Origin: Crossaster papposus
Lineage: Eukaryota; Echinodermata; Asteroidea; Velatida; Solasteridae
Direction of reading: 5' to 3'
Length of the DNA stretch: 64,000 nt
Assembly (NCBI GenBank): GCA_037893245.1
Contig: JBAIAA010000409.1
Span: 668,501 to 732,500 of the forward strand
Of the stretch, positions 21,629 to 34,531 are shown one piece after another; position 1 is the stretch's first letter, and the number at the start of each line of letters is the position of its first letter. Made by a program: the position numbers and the translations under genes. Under the pieces are notes generated by a model. That model ran no database searches. It saw nothing but the letters and a program-made list of their open reading frames with translations, and was not told where the DNA came from.

Positions 21629-24600
21629 ATGGCGCTGCTACTGTTGGCCGAACGCGAAGAGAGACGGGCGCTCCGTAGAGAACGGCTCTTTCTGCTAGGT
21701 TCCCACTATCACGATTTGCGCCACGATTGAAATCGTGGTATTAATCGTGGAGTAATCGTGGTGATCCTATCATATCTTATCAGATATTGAGGTCAGTCGT
21801 GGCAATCGTGTTGATCGTAGAAGCTTTTGGACGGTTCAAAAATTGTATACGATCAACACGATTAATTTTCAATCGTGAGCATCGCATCAGATCCTAATGG
21901 ATCGTAACAAAGCGCGACAGACCGCATATAAACGTGCTTCCAAATCGTGGTGATCGGGATCAACCTTGGACAAGACAAACACCACGTCTGTTGAGATGTG
22001 CTGCAATCTGATTGTGGGTTGTAGTCTTAACTCTGTAAAAGTTCAAGAAACAATAAAGTCCATGGTCAGTCGGGCTGTATATATACCCGTCGGGGTCCAA
22101 TCGTGGCTCAAATTGTGATCACTCTCGATCCCGATCGTGGAAGACATCGCGACGACAATCATATCTGATCGCAACAGAGCGCATCGGCTTGTGATGATCG
22201 TATCGGAACGTATCGGAACGTATCGGAACGTATCTTCACGTACCATATCGTCCAAAATCGGGGACCCCGATCGTGCTGATCGTGTCAGATCGGGACCCAA
22301 TCGGGGACTCAATCGGGACAATCCTATCGGAACGTATCTGATCGTATCTGAACGGGAGACCAAATCGTGACAGATCGTGTCATCTGAAATTGACCAATCG
22401 TGACTATATCGCATCCAAGCGCACCAATTCGTACCAGAACGTATCGACTCGCATCAACTCGTATCCAAACGTGAAATTAAAAAAAAATGAAACGAAAATT
22501 CCACGATCAGCTACGAATGGCCAATCGTGGCGTTTGTAACTGATCGCACGACAGTGGGAACCTAGCATTAGTGACAGAAGGAATCCGCTGGAAAGCTTGA
22601 ATGGGGAGGAAATCTACCGTAGATATAGATTTAAGAGGCAGGGGATACTGCAGCTGCTAGACAGGGTTGGTGACCAACTGCAACATGAGACACGAGTAAA
22701 CGGACGGAATAATAGTATTGTAATACTTGAAAATTAAACAGTTTGTTGCAACGACTGTCTCCAATTTTCATTTCAATACAGATGATTTCTATATCATCGG
22801 AAGTACTTATGAGTAAAAACCTAGCCTAGCGATTGTACATTGCTTTATACTTTTTTTATAGAAAGCTAAATTTAACATCTACTAGATGATCTTCATGTTA
22901 TAAAACGTCAACACCCTGAATGGCCAATGACAACAATACTAACATCACAAATATCAAAAAATTACTGGATGAAATGGTGGATCTAATAATAATGTTAAAA
23001 AGGTACATCTGAAATTAATGACACAGGGACACACACAAGTACAAAAAACTGACATGGATGTCATGCCGTTTTTTAAATTAATTCCAAATTGTTAACAAAT
23101 ATTTCACGAAACATGTCTTATCATCAATTAAAACCCCCCAAAATAAGTAGGCCTAGTAGTACTTTTCAAATGTAGGCCTACCCTACAAAAACTAGGGTGT
23201 TAAAATTGACAACAGGATGTTGTCACATAGATACAAACAAGAGTATTTGAAAATTAAAATGTACATCATAGGGTGATAAAATACACAAATTTCTGCCAAA
23301 ACAATTACATTGGTGTTATTTTAGAACCATATGATGTTAATTTGTATTTATTTATTTTTGTTTTTTATCTATACGTGACAACTTTAACACTCCAGTTTTT
23401 GCAGTGTATATATAAAACATTTGTATTCACAAAATAATTGTATTTTTGTTCATACTTAACTCTAATACCAATGAGATTAAAGATGGTAACACGACAGTAA
23501 AAATAATTAAACAATTACAGGACATGGATGAATAATTATTTTAATCATTACACCCTGCTAAAACTTTAAGAAAAAAACCCCTTTCAGTCCACCATGAATT
23601 TACAACCTTTACACAGAATTTAACTTCATCAATTTTAAATGTGAACAGCAAATTAAATTAATTAGTCAATACTTTATCATTGCATCAACCCCAAGTCTTA
23701 AATGACCTTTTCCACATTTTATTTACATCCAGCAGTCTGCAGTTAACACTGAAAAACAACAAAAACTATATACAAAAAATATCTTTTCAGGGCAACAATG
23801 CCACTTTTTACCAAAGATTAGACTTCTCAGTTTTAAAAGTTTGTTATTATTTACAATTTAAACTGCTTATCTTCATAGACTACATTGCTGGTTCACAAAG
23901 AGTGAAAAACACTTGGTTTCTCCGAGGAAGGTTGAACACTAAGTATAGGGAGAATTAGGATACTTAGCTCTTTATACCACCATTTTTAGAAATCATACTA
24001 AATAAGTACCAAGGAATTTGTTGATCTTAAGGGGGCATGTTTAAATAAATAAAAATAATTGTAGTGTGTTTTTCTGTTTAATTTGCAGAGAAACAACGTA
24101 ATATCTCCATTAATGCAGCTCCTCATCACCCTTCGTTTCTTCGCGACAAGTGCCTTTTACACAGTTGAAGGAGATCTTCATGATGTCAGCGTCCCTTCAG
24201 TATGCCGTATTGTGCATCGAGTTGCCAACTCATTTGCAAGCATCACCAATGATGTAATCAGGTTTCCAGTTGAGCATCAGGATGTCATGAGGGTGAAACA
24301 AGAGTTTATTGCTACAGCTGGTTTTCCTGGGGTAGTCGGTGCAGTGGACTGTACCCATGTTCGCTTGTACGGAGCTCCACTTGGGGATGACGAACACCTG
24401 TATGTGAATAGGAAGGGATACCACAGTATCAATGTTCAGGTTGTTTGTGATGCAACATTTAAGATGACAAATGTTGTTGCAAGATGGCCGGGAAGTACCC
24501 ACGACAGTGCAGTCTTGCACGTAAGCCTCCTCGGAGAAATGTTTGATGATGGAAGGTTTGTAAAGTGACACTTTGACATTAAATTTAAAGGCTATCAGTT

Positions 24601-25377
24601 GCAATGTATTAGAACAAAATGGTGAGGGCAACAGTGACATCCTCTTAGTGCATTTCAGGACTTACATATCTATTGAAATACATCTGCTGTGTTAGAGTAA
24701 GCTAAATACTATCTTGTGCTTTTTACAAGATCATTCACCATACAAAATTATGCTTATGGGTTCTTGTAAAACAATACTGTTCCCCTGCAATTTCAGGCTG
24801 CATGGAACTCTCCTAGGAGATACGGGATATGCCCTAAGACCATGGCTGATGACACCAGTGCAAGAACCCCATACAAACTCTGAAAGGCGCTATAACAGGT
24901 AAAGGTCAATATATAGTTTAACACAACTGTGTAATAAAAACATCAGAACGGCTGTGGGAACACGTACATAATGGAAGAATCGTCAATTTGCAACACGACT
25001 GCACTTCTAAGTGGATTAGTGAAAAATATTAACTGAAAAATAGTAACTGAATAATTTAATTATTAAAAGTTATTTTACTTACATTGTGTTATTATTGTAG
25101 GAGTCACCGGAGAACGCGTGTTCTTATTGAGCAGGTGTTTGGTCAGCTCAAACGCAAGTTCCCTTGCCTTTCCTATGGTTTGAGAGTTGCCCCCAACAAA
25201 GCATGCCGAATCATCAAGGCCTGCTGTGTCCTCTTCAACCTCGCCAAACAATTTGGGGAGCCAGAGTTGGACGAGGAGATTGAAGAAGCTGAAGACCACA
25301 TTGAGGCTGTTGCGTATGCCGGACCTCTACATGACGGCAGGCTGGAAAGAGAAAGAATAATAAATATAATGTTTTAA
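21629..25377 (+). pseudogene. HARBI1-like Harbinger transposase, four exons
   Basis: This is a DDE transposase of the Harbinger family (DDE_Tnp_4 type). Exon 1 starts MALLLLAEREERRALRRER (21629), is interrupted by a MITE at 21699-22561, and resumes DRRNPLESLNGEEIYRRY up to donor 22695|GT. Exon 2 is 24089-24555, exon 3 is 24797-24898 and exon 4 is 25101-25377. All junctions are GT-AG and join in frame. The catalytic residues are visible: first Asp in GAVDCTHVRLYG, second in WPGSTHDSAVL, Glu in IEQVFGQLKRKF. Exons 2-4 look intact. Exon 1 is out of frame across the MITE by one base, so the gene as found is probably dead. Confidence 0.8.
21699..22561. mobile_element. 863 bp MITE rich in ATCGTGG, in exon 1
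   Basis: The inverted ends are GTTCCCACTATCACGATT and (complement) GTTCCCACTGTCGTGCGAT. CTAG is duplicated at 21695-21698 and 22562-22565. The body is packed with AATCGTGG, CGATCGTG and CGTATCGGAA motifs, including four tandem ATCGGAACGT units near 22200. Non-coding. The 4 bp target does not identify the family. Confidence 0.8.
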
Positions 25378-26379
25378 CTAAGTTTCACTAAAGGTTTTCC
25401 CAGCAAATTTCTCTAAGTTTTCATTCAATTTAATGCCTTGGTCATTTTAGCTTCACATTTAAGATGACAAATTAGGTCCCACATTCCATATTTCAACTCA
25501 TGAAACTTTTCTCACCATTACACTCAAAGGCATTATTAATCAGATTCAGAAACGAATAAATGTGCCATTATTTCTTGTTCAGCAGAAATACCAATTGTCA
25601 TGGAATTATTTTGTGAAAGTTTTGATTTTGGCATCTACAACCCCCCCCCCCTATATCTTCCAGTCCACAAATTAAACAATTGTGTTTAAAAACAATTAGT
25701 TTGTTGTCTATCATGTCAGAGTTAAAGGCAGGGAGTACTTTTGGTAATTACTCCACAAGGTTTTAAAGAAAGAGGTTATTTTTAACTCACAAATTTGAAT
25801 CTGAGAAAGACTTCAGGCATGAAATTGAGTGGGTGTGTTAAATAAATATTATATGATTTTATTTAGGATACAACAGAAGGCCTAATAAGCACACAACACA
25901 AATACTTCATATTCAATTAAAAGTACAATTTGTTGCATATTTTCTCGGAGTCCAAAACACTCAAACATTATCAAAAACTACAATTTAATCAAAAGGTGGT
26001 ACATGAAATAACAAACCAGTGAAAGATTTTGGTATAATCCGTAGTGCGAGTCAGGATTAATAGTGAAAAACCATGCACAATTTTCAGCATGTAAACACCA
26101 CGTCCTATTTTTTTTTGTAACAACAGAAATCAGCTGTTGCGTTTATTTAGATTTTCAGTTTTCTCTAATATGACTTTTTCAGGGTTTCCCCCTGTTCTAG
26201 TCAGAAATTACTGATTAATAATAACTACTATTATAACACCCCTTACAAAGATTCTTCCTTTTGATTGGTTGGAGCACGTCACATGATGTGTTATTTTTCT
26301 AGAAGGCTGTGCAAACACGACGCGCTATACACATCAAACGAGGAATCATACCCGTTGCAACCGATATACTATTATGTAT
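25378..26379. other. AT-rich stretch without genes
   Basis: No ORF with coding character, no clear inverted repeat and no tandem array beyond a short C-run near 25640. It would hold the 3' untranslated part of the Harbinger gene. Confidence 0.6.
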
Positions 26380-26724
26380 TATAACACCTCACTCACAGAT
26401 TCTGTGTCTTGATTGGCCGAGAGCGCGGCACGTGTCACTTGCTATTTTTACTATTTTGTACTTGCGCTATCCAAAAAGACTATACCACGCAAAAAGGACT
26501 ATGCGCAACACACGAATATGCGCATAGCAACGAAAGCGTGAATGAAAACCCAGACGTGTGTTTCGGTGCATTGCGTAAACATTGCTCTATCACCTTCGCA
26601 CCCGTTCATCAAGGCAACAAAGTACACGTATGATCGAGAGACGTATAATTCGGAGATTTTTTTGTCATTACTATATACTTTCAGGAAGCTTAAATTGTGC
26701 AGAATATGTGAGTGAGGTGTTATA
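26380..26724. mobile_element. 345 bp MITE with TATAACACC ends
   Basis: The inverted ends are TATAACACCTCACTCACA and its complement. The interior has no coding potential. It directly abuts the foldback at 26727. Confidence 0.7.
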
Positions 26725-26726
26725 AA

Positions 26727-26890
26727 ACAAATATTGACTGCTTTATTTCGCGGTATAGTAAAACTAGCCTCCCTCGGTGATCCATGGAGCATTCTATTTT
26801 CCCTCGGCTTCGCCTCGGGAAAATAGAATGCTCCATGGATCACCTCGGGAGGATAGTTTTACTATACCACTCAAAGCAGTCAATATTTGT
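26727..26890. repeat. Foldback element, copy 1
   Basis: This is a near-perfect hairpin. Arms carry ACAAATATTGACTGCTTT, then TATAGTAAAACTA, then GATCCATGGAGCATTCTATT. The loop is the short CGGCTTCGCC region near 26810. Confidence 0.85.
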
Positions 26891-26992
26891 ATACTATCCT
26901 ATGGTAACCAACGTACTATACTCATAGCAACAGCAGCTTCTTGGTACTGTATCTTGACGTCTAGGCACAATTTATTAATGGAGTGTTATAAA

Positions 26993-27163
26993 ACAAATAT
27001 TGACTGCTTTGAGTGCTATTGTTAAAACTACGACTCCCTCAGTGATCCCCGGAGCAGTCTATTTTCCCTCAGCTTCACCTCGGGAAAATATAGCGCGCCG
27101 AGGATCACCACGAGGTCGTAGTTTTAATCATAGCACTTGAAACAGTCAATACATGTATTGTTA
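26993..27163. repeat. Foldback element, copy 2, diverged
   Basis: The same hairpin plan as 26727-26890 (ACAAATATTGACTGCTTT outer arms, TCGGGAAAATA near the centre) with many substitutions. It is preceded by the same GTGTTATAAAAC word. Confidence 0.8.
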
Positions 27164-27224
27164 TACTAGTAAGAACTCCGGAGGCTTACAAAGAATTCTG
27201 AAATAAAACGATATACGAACATAC

Positions 27225-27395
27225 CATTTGTTAAGAAATCAAATGCAGCTCCAGTTGTCATAGCACTAGCGGTAGGTGTAGGTATGGGGTTGGACTCAGC
27301 CTCCTCTTGCATAAGTATACCATCTTTAGCAACTGGTGCCAGTGCTTCCAAAACTTTATCAAAAATCTTGTTAGCGACAGGCTTCTTTCCTCCCC
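27225..27395 (-). CDS. Isolated internal coding exon, unknown protein
   Basis: A 171 bp open exon on the minus strand is bounded by an acceptor (TTAATTACAG) and a donor (GTATGT). It encodes about 56 residues, including KKPVANKIFDKVLEALAPVA and a Thr/Ala-rich end before GAAFDFLTN. I do not recognise it. It could be part of the accessory gene that Harbinger elements often carry on the opposite strand, or a host exon. Other exons were not found. The BEL element is inserted 165 bp upstream (in gene orientation). Confidence 0.4.
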
Positions 27396-27559
27396 CTGTA
27401 ATTAACAAATGAGACAAAAATAGCATCACGATCGAATTGAACAGATTTTTCTAATCAATCAATGTCTGAATGTTTTACTTTCTATAATTTTCCAAATCGC
27501 CTCTTTTCACTTTTCTTATTAACCAGTAATTGGATGTATAGTGCGAGTGTTAGTGTTAC

Positions 27560-28265
27560 TGTTTTGGGTTGGATTATCCATCAGTGTTCAACAGAGGGCG
27601 CTATTCACAATTTTAATGGGATCGCGAAAAACGTGTTCGCTACACCGTTACTTCAGGTTTTGCAGAATAAATCACTAAGTTTGTCTAGATTTGTAGGACC
27701 CTGGATCCCTAACCAGCGGTAAGGGGATTTTTTAGATTTCGTAGTTTACTATATGATCGGTTATGAACAGTTTTAGCGTAATTTGGGAGGTAAAATAGGC
27801 ATCGTTTGGGCACGGATTGCGTTTACTTTTAGTGCCGTTTATGGAATGTTGTGTAGTGTATAAGTTATAGTGACATTTCTGTAGAACTCTGGCATAAATT
27901 CTGCCTATATCGGGGCTTAACTCCTTTGCACATGATCAGATAGTTTACTCTTATTGTTCTAAATCATAGACCGAATATTTGTTGTGAATTTTGGATAGAT
28001 TTGTTGATTGTTAAATTGTATGGGGCTCAGTTCATTGCAGTTGTAGGCAACAGCGCCCTCTTGGGGTGGGACTGCATATGTCCATACTTTCTGGAGCTTT
28101 CTTATAGTGTTGGGTAGTTTATAACATATATTGTTTACATGTTTTCTGTACTTTTAATCATAGTTGACGTGGCAACAGGCAGCTGCAGTGGCATTAAAGG
28201 GCAGTTGCATGCCGGTACTAGAGAGAGTGAAATAAATCAAGTGTTTTACTCATACCGACGTTACA
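27560..28265 (+). repeat. 5' LTR of BEL element
   Basis: TGTTTTGGGTTGGATTATCC…CGACGTTACA, TG/CA bounded. It would hold promoter and R region. The next bases (GTCAACGCTGAGG) should contain the primer binding site; I did not match it to a tRNA. Confidence 0.92.
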
Positions 28266-28344
28266 GTCAACGCTGAGGACAAACCCAGAGTCAGTTGCTA
28301 AGAGACAATACTCAAGATCAACAGTGGTGAATTAGAGCAAAATA

Positions 28345-31300
28345 ATGGAGGCCCTTGATGGTATGGAAACCAAGGCCACAGCTATGGCCACACGGGCGAA
28401 GGTAAAGTTAGCGATGGAGAGTCGGCAAGACAGTGCCCAGGCTCTTATCAGAATAAAGGACAGCATCAAACCGTTGCTGTTAGTACTTCCACCAGATGTG
28501 GACAAAGTTAGAGCTGAGCACTCAAGATGGCTTCAGCAATATGAAACATTTGATTCACCACAGTGAATATTCAGCACTGGTTACAGAAGAGCAGCTGCCT
28601 ACAGTGCAGGCAGAGTTACAGCCTGAACTCAGTAGCTTTCAGGACTTTAAGGCCACATTGGATGAGTGGCTAGTGTACCACACCAGCATACTCGATAGGG
28701 ACAGCGTGAGGTCAGTGAGGTCACATACTTCTCGTTTCGCTGGGAGCCGTATTTCCAGTTCCTTATCAGTAGCCAGAGCAATGGAGCATCAGAAGACTGC
28801 GGAGCTATTGGCCCGAACCAGAGCACTCCAAGAGAAAGGGAAGTTGGAGGAGGAGAGGCTTCAGTTTGAATCAAGGAAGAAGGAAGAAGAGCTGAGACTC
28901 AGGCAGAAAGAAGAAGAACTGGAGCTCAGGACCGAATTGCAGGTTTCAAGTGCAAAAGCTGCAATCCTGGATGAACTGGAGCAGAGTGAGATTCGAGACG
29001 AGCTAAACTTGAGTGCCTTACCCCTGCTCACTTCTAGAACACCCTCACCATTGGGTCTAGCTTTCAATCCTGCCGCACCAGAGTACATCCCCCAAGCATC
29101 GCAAGTCACATCACCGTTCACCATGTCAGCTCAACCCCAGGTGAGATATCTCCCCCAAACACCAGTTTCAGACACCAACCATCTTGCAAGTACCGTGACG
29201 AAGCCCTCCCAAAAGGCCCTTACTCAAGATCATAAAGAGCCTAACACTGAAGTAGTAGCAGAGGAAACTAGCCCCGCAAACGACTCAGTACAGCAAACTC
29301 AGCAGGAACAGACAGACAGCCTGAAGCAGGAAGATCAAACTGGCCGCTCAAGTGACATTCAGGAGGGCAGCGAGAGTCCGAACCCCACTGCAGCGTCATC
29401 CATTACCGCAGTGCACCAAATAGTGAAGGAGATCAGGAAGCCTAGCTCTGACTTGGTTAAGTTCAAGGGAGACCCCTTGAAGTACAAGAGATTTATCCGC
29501 CAGTTTAAGGCTAGAGTCGTTGCTAACACAGTGGATGATGACGAACGGATGAACTACTTAGAGCAGTTCACCGAGGAAGAACCGCACCGTATCGTGAACG
29601 GATATAGCTGTCTTTCTGCGGATGTAGGCTACCCGGCTGCACTTAAAGAATTGGAGAAGCGGTATGGCGATGTGGATCTCCTGGCCAATGCTTACGTTCA
29701 GCGGGCCCTTGGATGGCCGGAGATCAGACCGGATAACCCATCTGGACTTGACGCATTCTCAATATTCCTTGTTGAGTGTAAAAATGCTGTACACTCCATG
29801 AATGCGGCAAGGGTTCTGGAGTATTCTGAGAACATTAAACGACTGGTCTCCAAACTCCCCTTCTATCTGCACGACAGATGGCGAAATATTGTCATGAATA
29901 AGAAGGACAACAACGAGCCAGTGACCTTCACACATCTGGTAGACCTCGTCCAAAGAGAGGCTAGGAAGGCAACAGATCCAGTATACGGACGACTTGCATT
30001 AGGATACAAACCCAAGGAAGTTAAACCGGTCATTGGAGGAGGACGCCCTCACCAGTCACCGTTCAGAAAAATTGGGTGCGCTTCCGGAGCAACTGAGTTT
30101 GTCGGGACCAGTAGGCAGGAGAAGCACGTCTCTGCGGACTCAGGTACCAGGTACTCAGCAGTCGATGTAGCGAGCTCAAGGCCATGCAGTTTCTGTCAAG
30201 GATCAGGACACATGATGCAGGAGTGCCGAAAGCTCAGAGCCACATCACTGGAGGACAGATTGCAATTTCTGAAGTCTAAGGGACCTTGCTTTGGTTGCCT
30301 CAGGAGTGGCCATCAGAGTAAACAATGCAGAGCCAGGGCCAAATGCAAGGAGTGCCGCGCACTGAACCACACAGTACTTCACAAGGAAAGAGAGCAGCAA
30401 CAGAAGATAAAAGAAGAGTCTCAAAAGCAAGAGACACCAAAGACCACCGACCAGGGGAACTCATGTTCCACATACATGGCTCCAAGCAAGGATAGGGCAA
30501 GTTCCCACATGGGAGTCGGCGCGGGTCTTTGCACTATGGCCATAATACCAGTGAGGGTCAGGTCCCCAACTACCAATACAATAGTGGAGACCTACGCATT
30601 CCTCGACCCGGGCAGCAACGTGACTTTCTGCACTGAGGACCTTGCACAGCAGCTTAGAGTAACTGGCAAGGCCACTACCATGGAATTACACACCATGGGA
30701 CAGACGCAGCATTTAACCACCCACCGTATCTCCGGGCTGGAAGTTTGCGGACTGGGCTCAGGTCCTGCCGTAAAGCTACCCTTGGTCTACACCAAACCCG
30801 AGATGCCTGTCACCAGAGACCTCATGCCAACGCAAGAAGATGTTGATGGATTTGAACAACTTAGAGGGATAAAGCTACCAGTTATCCAGGCCGAGGTGGG
30901 AATGCTGATAGGCAATAACGTCCCAGCCGCGTATACACCACAAGAGCTGAAGACAAGGTCAGTACGCGAGCCCCATGGAGCCAGATCAGTCCTTGGATGG
31001 ATAATATGGGGCATGGTCAGAGGCGGAGAGGAGCCCCGTCATCTTTCCAACCTTCAACTAGCCTTAGCAAGAAAAGAAGCAGGACAATTTCAGAGGTTGG
31101 AAGACATGATCAGATTGTCCGAAGACATGGATTTTCCAGAGCGCCTGGTGGACAGTAAAAAGGAGCCTTCAGTTGAAGACAAGCAATTTGAGGAAATCGT
31201 CGGTAGATCTTTGAAGATAGTTAATGGTCATTACCAATGCGACCTGCCATTTCGAGATCCAGCTTGCAAGCTACAAGACAACAAATGTCATGCTATCGAC

Positions 31301-34300
31301 CGTTTGATGTCCCTGAAGAAGAAGCTAAGAAACAATTCGATCTTCCACCACGACTATGTGACCTTCATGAGCTCGCTTATCGAAAAAGGGTATGCAGAGA
31401 AGGTCACCGAAGCATCCGATGACAGCGGTGTCCAAGTGCGCCGATGGTACATGCCTCATCATGGCGTCTACAACCCCACTAAACCGGGCAAAATAAGAGT
31501 AGTTTTTGATTGCTCGGCAAAGACCAGAGGAGTTTCACTCAATGATGTACTCCTCCAAGGACCCATCCTTACGAACCCAGTTGTAGATGTGCTGCTTCGC
31601 TTCAGGCAGCAACCAGTTGGACTCATGGGAGACATTGAGGGCATGTTCTTCCAAGTCAGGGTTTCTGAACACCACCGAGACTACCTACGTTACCTGTGGT
31701 TCCCAGATGGAGACACATCCCGACCACCAGAGGTCTATCGTCTGAAGTCGCACCCCTTCGGTGCTGTATCATCGCCATCTTGCGCTTCTGCAGCTCTGCG
31801 TAAGTGTGCTGCAGACAACCAGCATCCTGAGATCCCGAGAAGCTTCTACGTCGATGACTATCTGAAGGCAGTTTTTGATGCCAAGGAAGCTATTGAAACC
31901 AGGAGAATCGTCAAGGAGGTGTGCAGTCGTGGAGGGTTCAACTTGCATAAGTGGGTCAGCAATGATCAGGCAGTGAACGACTCTATTCCACCAGAGGAGA
32001 GATCAAAGTCGCAGCAGTTGACAATTGAGAGCAGTGACCAACCCCCATCAGAGCGGGCGTTGGGAGTCTTCTGGAATACTCTAGAGGACACCTTTGGGTT
32101 TAAGGTGAATCTGAAGGACCGTCCAGCCACACGCAGAGGCATTCTGTCTGTCGTCAGCAGTGTCTTTGACCCCTTGGGCCTAGCAGGGCCATTCATCCTT
32201 CCAGCTAGAATTATGCTACAGCGGCTCTGCAAGCAGGGCCTTGGATGGGACAAGGAAATTGGAGACAAGGAAATGGCTGTATGGAACCAGTGGCTGCTGG
32301 ACATTGTCAAGTTGGAGCATATGTCACTACCAAGAAGTGTGCGACCAAGTGACTTTGCAAAGCCCGAGACCTGCCAACTGCACGCCTTTTCTGATGCCTC
32401 AGACGAGGGCTATGGCATTGCCATTTACACACGACTCCAGGATAGTTCAGGCAGAGTCTTCTGCAATCTGCTTATGGGCAAATCAAGGGTTGCTCCTCTC
32501 AAGAAGGTAACTACTCCGAGGATGGAGCTAACCGCAGCCAGTCTTTCAGTGAAGTTTGTCGCACTAATTACCTCAGTTATGGAGTTGCAGTTTGACGTCC
32601 ACTACTGGACAGACAGTACCTCCGTTTTGAGGTACATTGCCAACAAGACGACCAGGTTCCACACCTTTGTGGCAAACCGCGTCACCACCATACAAGAGGG
32701 CTCCAGCATTGAGCAGTGGCGCCATGTCCCAACCTTGGAAAACCCAGCAGATATAGCTTCAAGGGGTATTCATCCGAAACTAGATCCTACACTCTGGTTT
32801 CAGGGGCCAGCATTTCTGTGGGAGCCGGAGTCCACGTGGCCGAGGTCAGATATCGTCAGAGACTTACCAGCCAAAGACCCGGAAGTCAAGCAAGTTCACG
32901 CTACCACCCTTAAGACCCATGAAAGTACCATGACTGTTGACCAGCTCATCGACCGTTGCTCAACCTGGAGGCGACTGAAGACAACAGTGGCATGGATGCT
33001 GCGAGCACAGAGGCTCTTCAAACAGCGCCAGGTTTCCAGTGTTGAGCCAGAGACATCACAATACAAGAGTCCAAAACCTCTCAGTGTGGAAGAATTGGAG
33101 ACAGCAGGCACAGAACTTATCAAATATGTTCAGCAGAGCCATAACCTAACCGAGTCTGTGCGAAAACTCGACCCCATGATGGACGAAGTGGGACTGCTGA
33201 GAGTTGGTGGGCGGCTCCGACATTCAAAGTTGCCAGTAGATGTCAAGCATCCGGTAATCCTCCCCAATGATTCTCAAGTGTCCAGGCTGATACTTATCAG
33301 TGCCCATCAAAGAGTAAGACACCTCGGAACCAACAGCACCCTCACAGAATTGAGACGCAAGTACTGGATTCCAAGGGCCAGTCTATTGGTGCGCAGCATT
33401 ATTGCGAAGTGTGTGCTGTGCCGTAGGTACAGGGGACGCCTCCAGGTACAGAAGATGGCCAACTTGCCTGAGGAACGTTTGGAACCAGACCAGCCAGCCT
33501 TCATGAAGTCTGGTGTTGACTACTTCGGACCCTTCGAGATCAAGCGAGGTCGTAGCATTCTAAAGCGCTACGGAGTGATCTTTACCTGTATGGCTAGCCG
33601 AGCAGTTCATCTGGAAGTTGCTCAAGACCTCTCCGCAGACTCTTGCATCAATGCAGTGCGGAGATTTGCAGCACGAAGAACCGTCAAGTTCCTGAGATCC
33701 GACAACGGCACTAACTTGGTAGGTGCTGAGCGAGAGATGCGTGAGGAGATAGAGAAATGGAATCAAGCCAAGATCGACTCTAGTCTGAAGCAGCTGAGTA
33801 TTCAGTGGGAGTTCAACTGCCCGTTAGCCTCCCACCATGGTGGAGCCTGGGAAAGGCTCATCCGCTCAACGAGGAAGGTGCTCTACGGCGTTATGAAGGA
33901 ACAACCGATCAAACTCGATGATGAAGGCCTCCAGACACTACTCTGCGAGGTAGAGGCAATTCTGAACAGCCGACCTATCACCAAAACCTCTAGCGACCAT
34001 GAAGACGAAGCGGCACTTACACCCAATCATCTATTGCGCCTGGACTCCAACCAAAGGCTACCCCCTGGCATCTTCGTCAAAGAAGACATATACCCGAAGA
34101 AAAGATGGCGCCAGGTGCAGTACCTGACCAACGTCTTCTGGCGGAGATGGAGCCGTGAATACCTAGTCAGACTACAGGAGCGGCAGAAGTGGCACAAGGA
34201 GGCGCGGAACATCAAGGTTGGAGACGTCGTTCTGGTCGCAGACAGCAACCTCTTGCGGAACAGATGGCTCATGGGACGAGTCACTGAAGCTACTCCAGGT

Positions 34301-34396
34301 GAAGACAACTTGGTGAGAAGTGTCACAGTACGCACCGGGTCATCAGAACTGAGGAGGCCTATCACCAAGCTGTGCCTCTTGCTGGAAGCGGACTAA
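28345..34396 (+). CDS. BEL Gag-Pol polyprotein, frame change near start
   Basis: Structural and enzymatic polyprotein. The natural start is ATG 28345 (MEALDGMETKATAMATRAKV). That frame ends at 28566, while the 1966-codon main frame is open from 28496, so one frame change lies in 28496-28566. In main-frame numbering: charged coiled coil 85-160; Gag domain of the DUF1759 type near 320 (FKGDPLKYKRFIRQF); zinc knuckles 562-630; protease near 703 with DPGSN; RT with FYVDDYL near 1117; RNase H FSDASDEGYG near 1298; integrase zinc finger (HQRVRHLG…CVLCRR) near 1602-1645; core with DYFGPF, RSDNGTN and GGAWERL near 1672-1785; C-terminal DUF5641-type domain from 1862. This is the standard BEL/Pao order. 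Apart from the frame change it looks functional. Confidence 0.88.
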
Positions 34397-34531
34397 GGTC
34401 GCCAGCTCCGAGTGCTTAAGAGCAGACTCTGATTCACATTAACATTGAAGCAGTGTTGTTTTTCTTTAGTATGAGTATCTTAGTTGTGTTAATTGCTCCT
34501 GACATTTCGTCCCGCAATTAGGGAGCCGGAA

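Larger units (their letters stand above)
21396..25377 (+). mobile_element. PIF/Harbinger-type transposon 1
   Basis: The left end carries GGTCGATTTCACAAAGAGTT and then alternating AGTTAGGAC/GTCCTAAC inverted words, a pattern of terminal and subterminal repeats. A multi-exon HARBI1-like transposase gene follows. I could not find the matching right terminal repeat up to 27.5 kb; it may lie beyond the BEL insertion or be lost. Intron 1 (22696-24088) is AT-rich with no further gene. Confidence 0.65.

Noticed and set aside
23680-23958. 92-codon frame in intron 1 of Harbinger 1
   Set aside because: Low-complexity AT-rich composition, no domain, no splice or start context.
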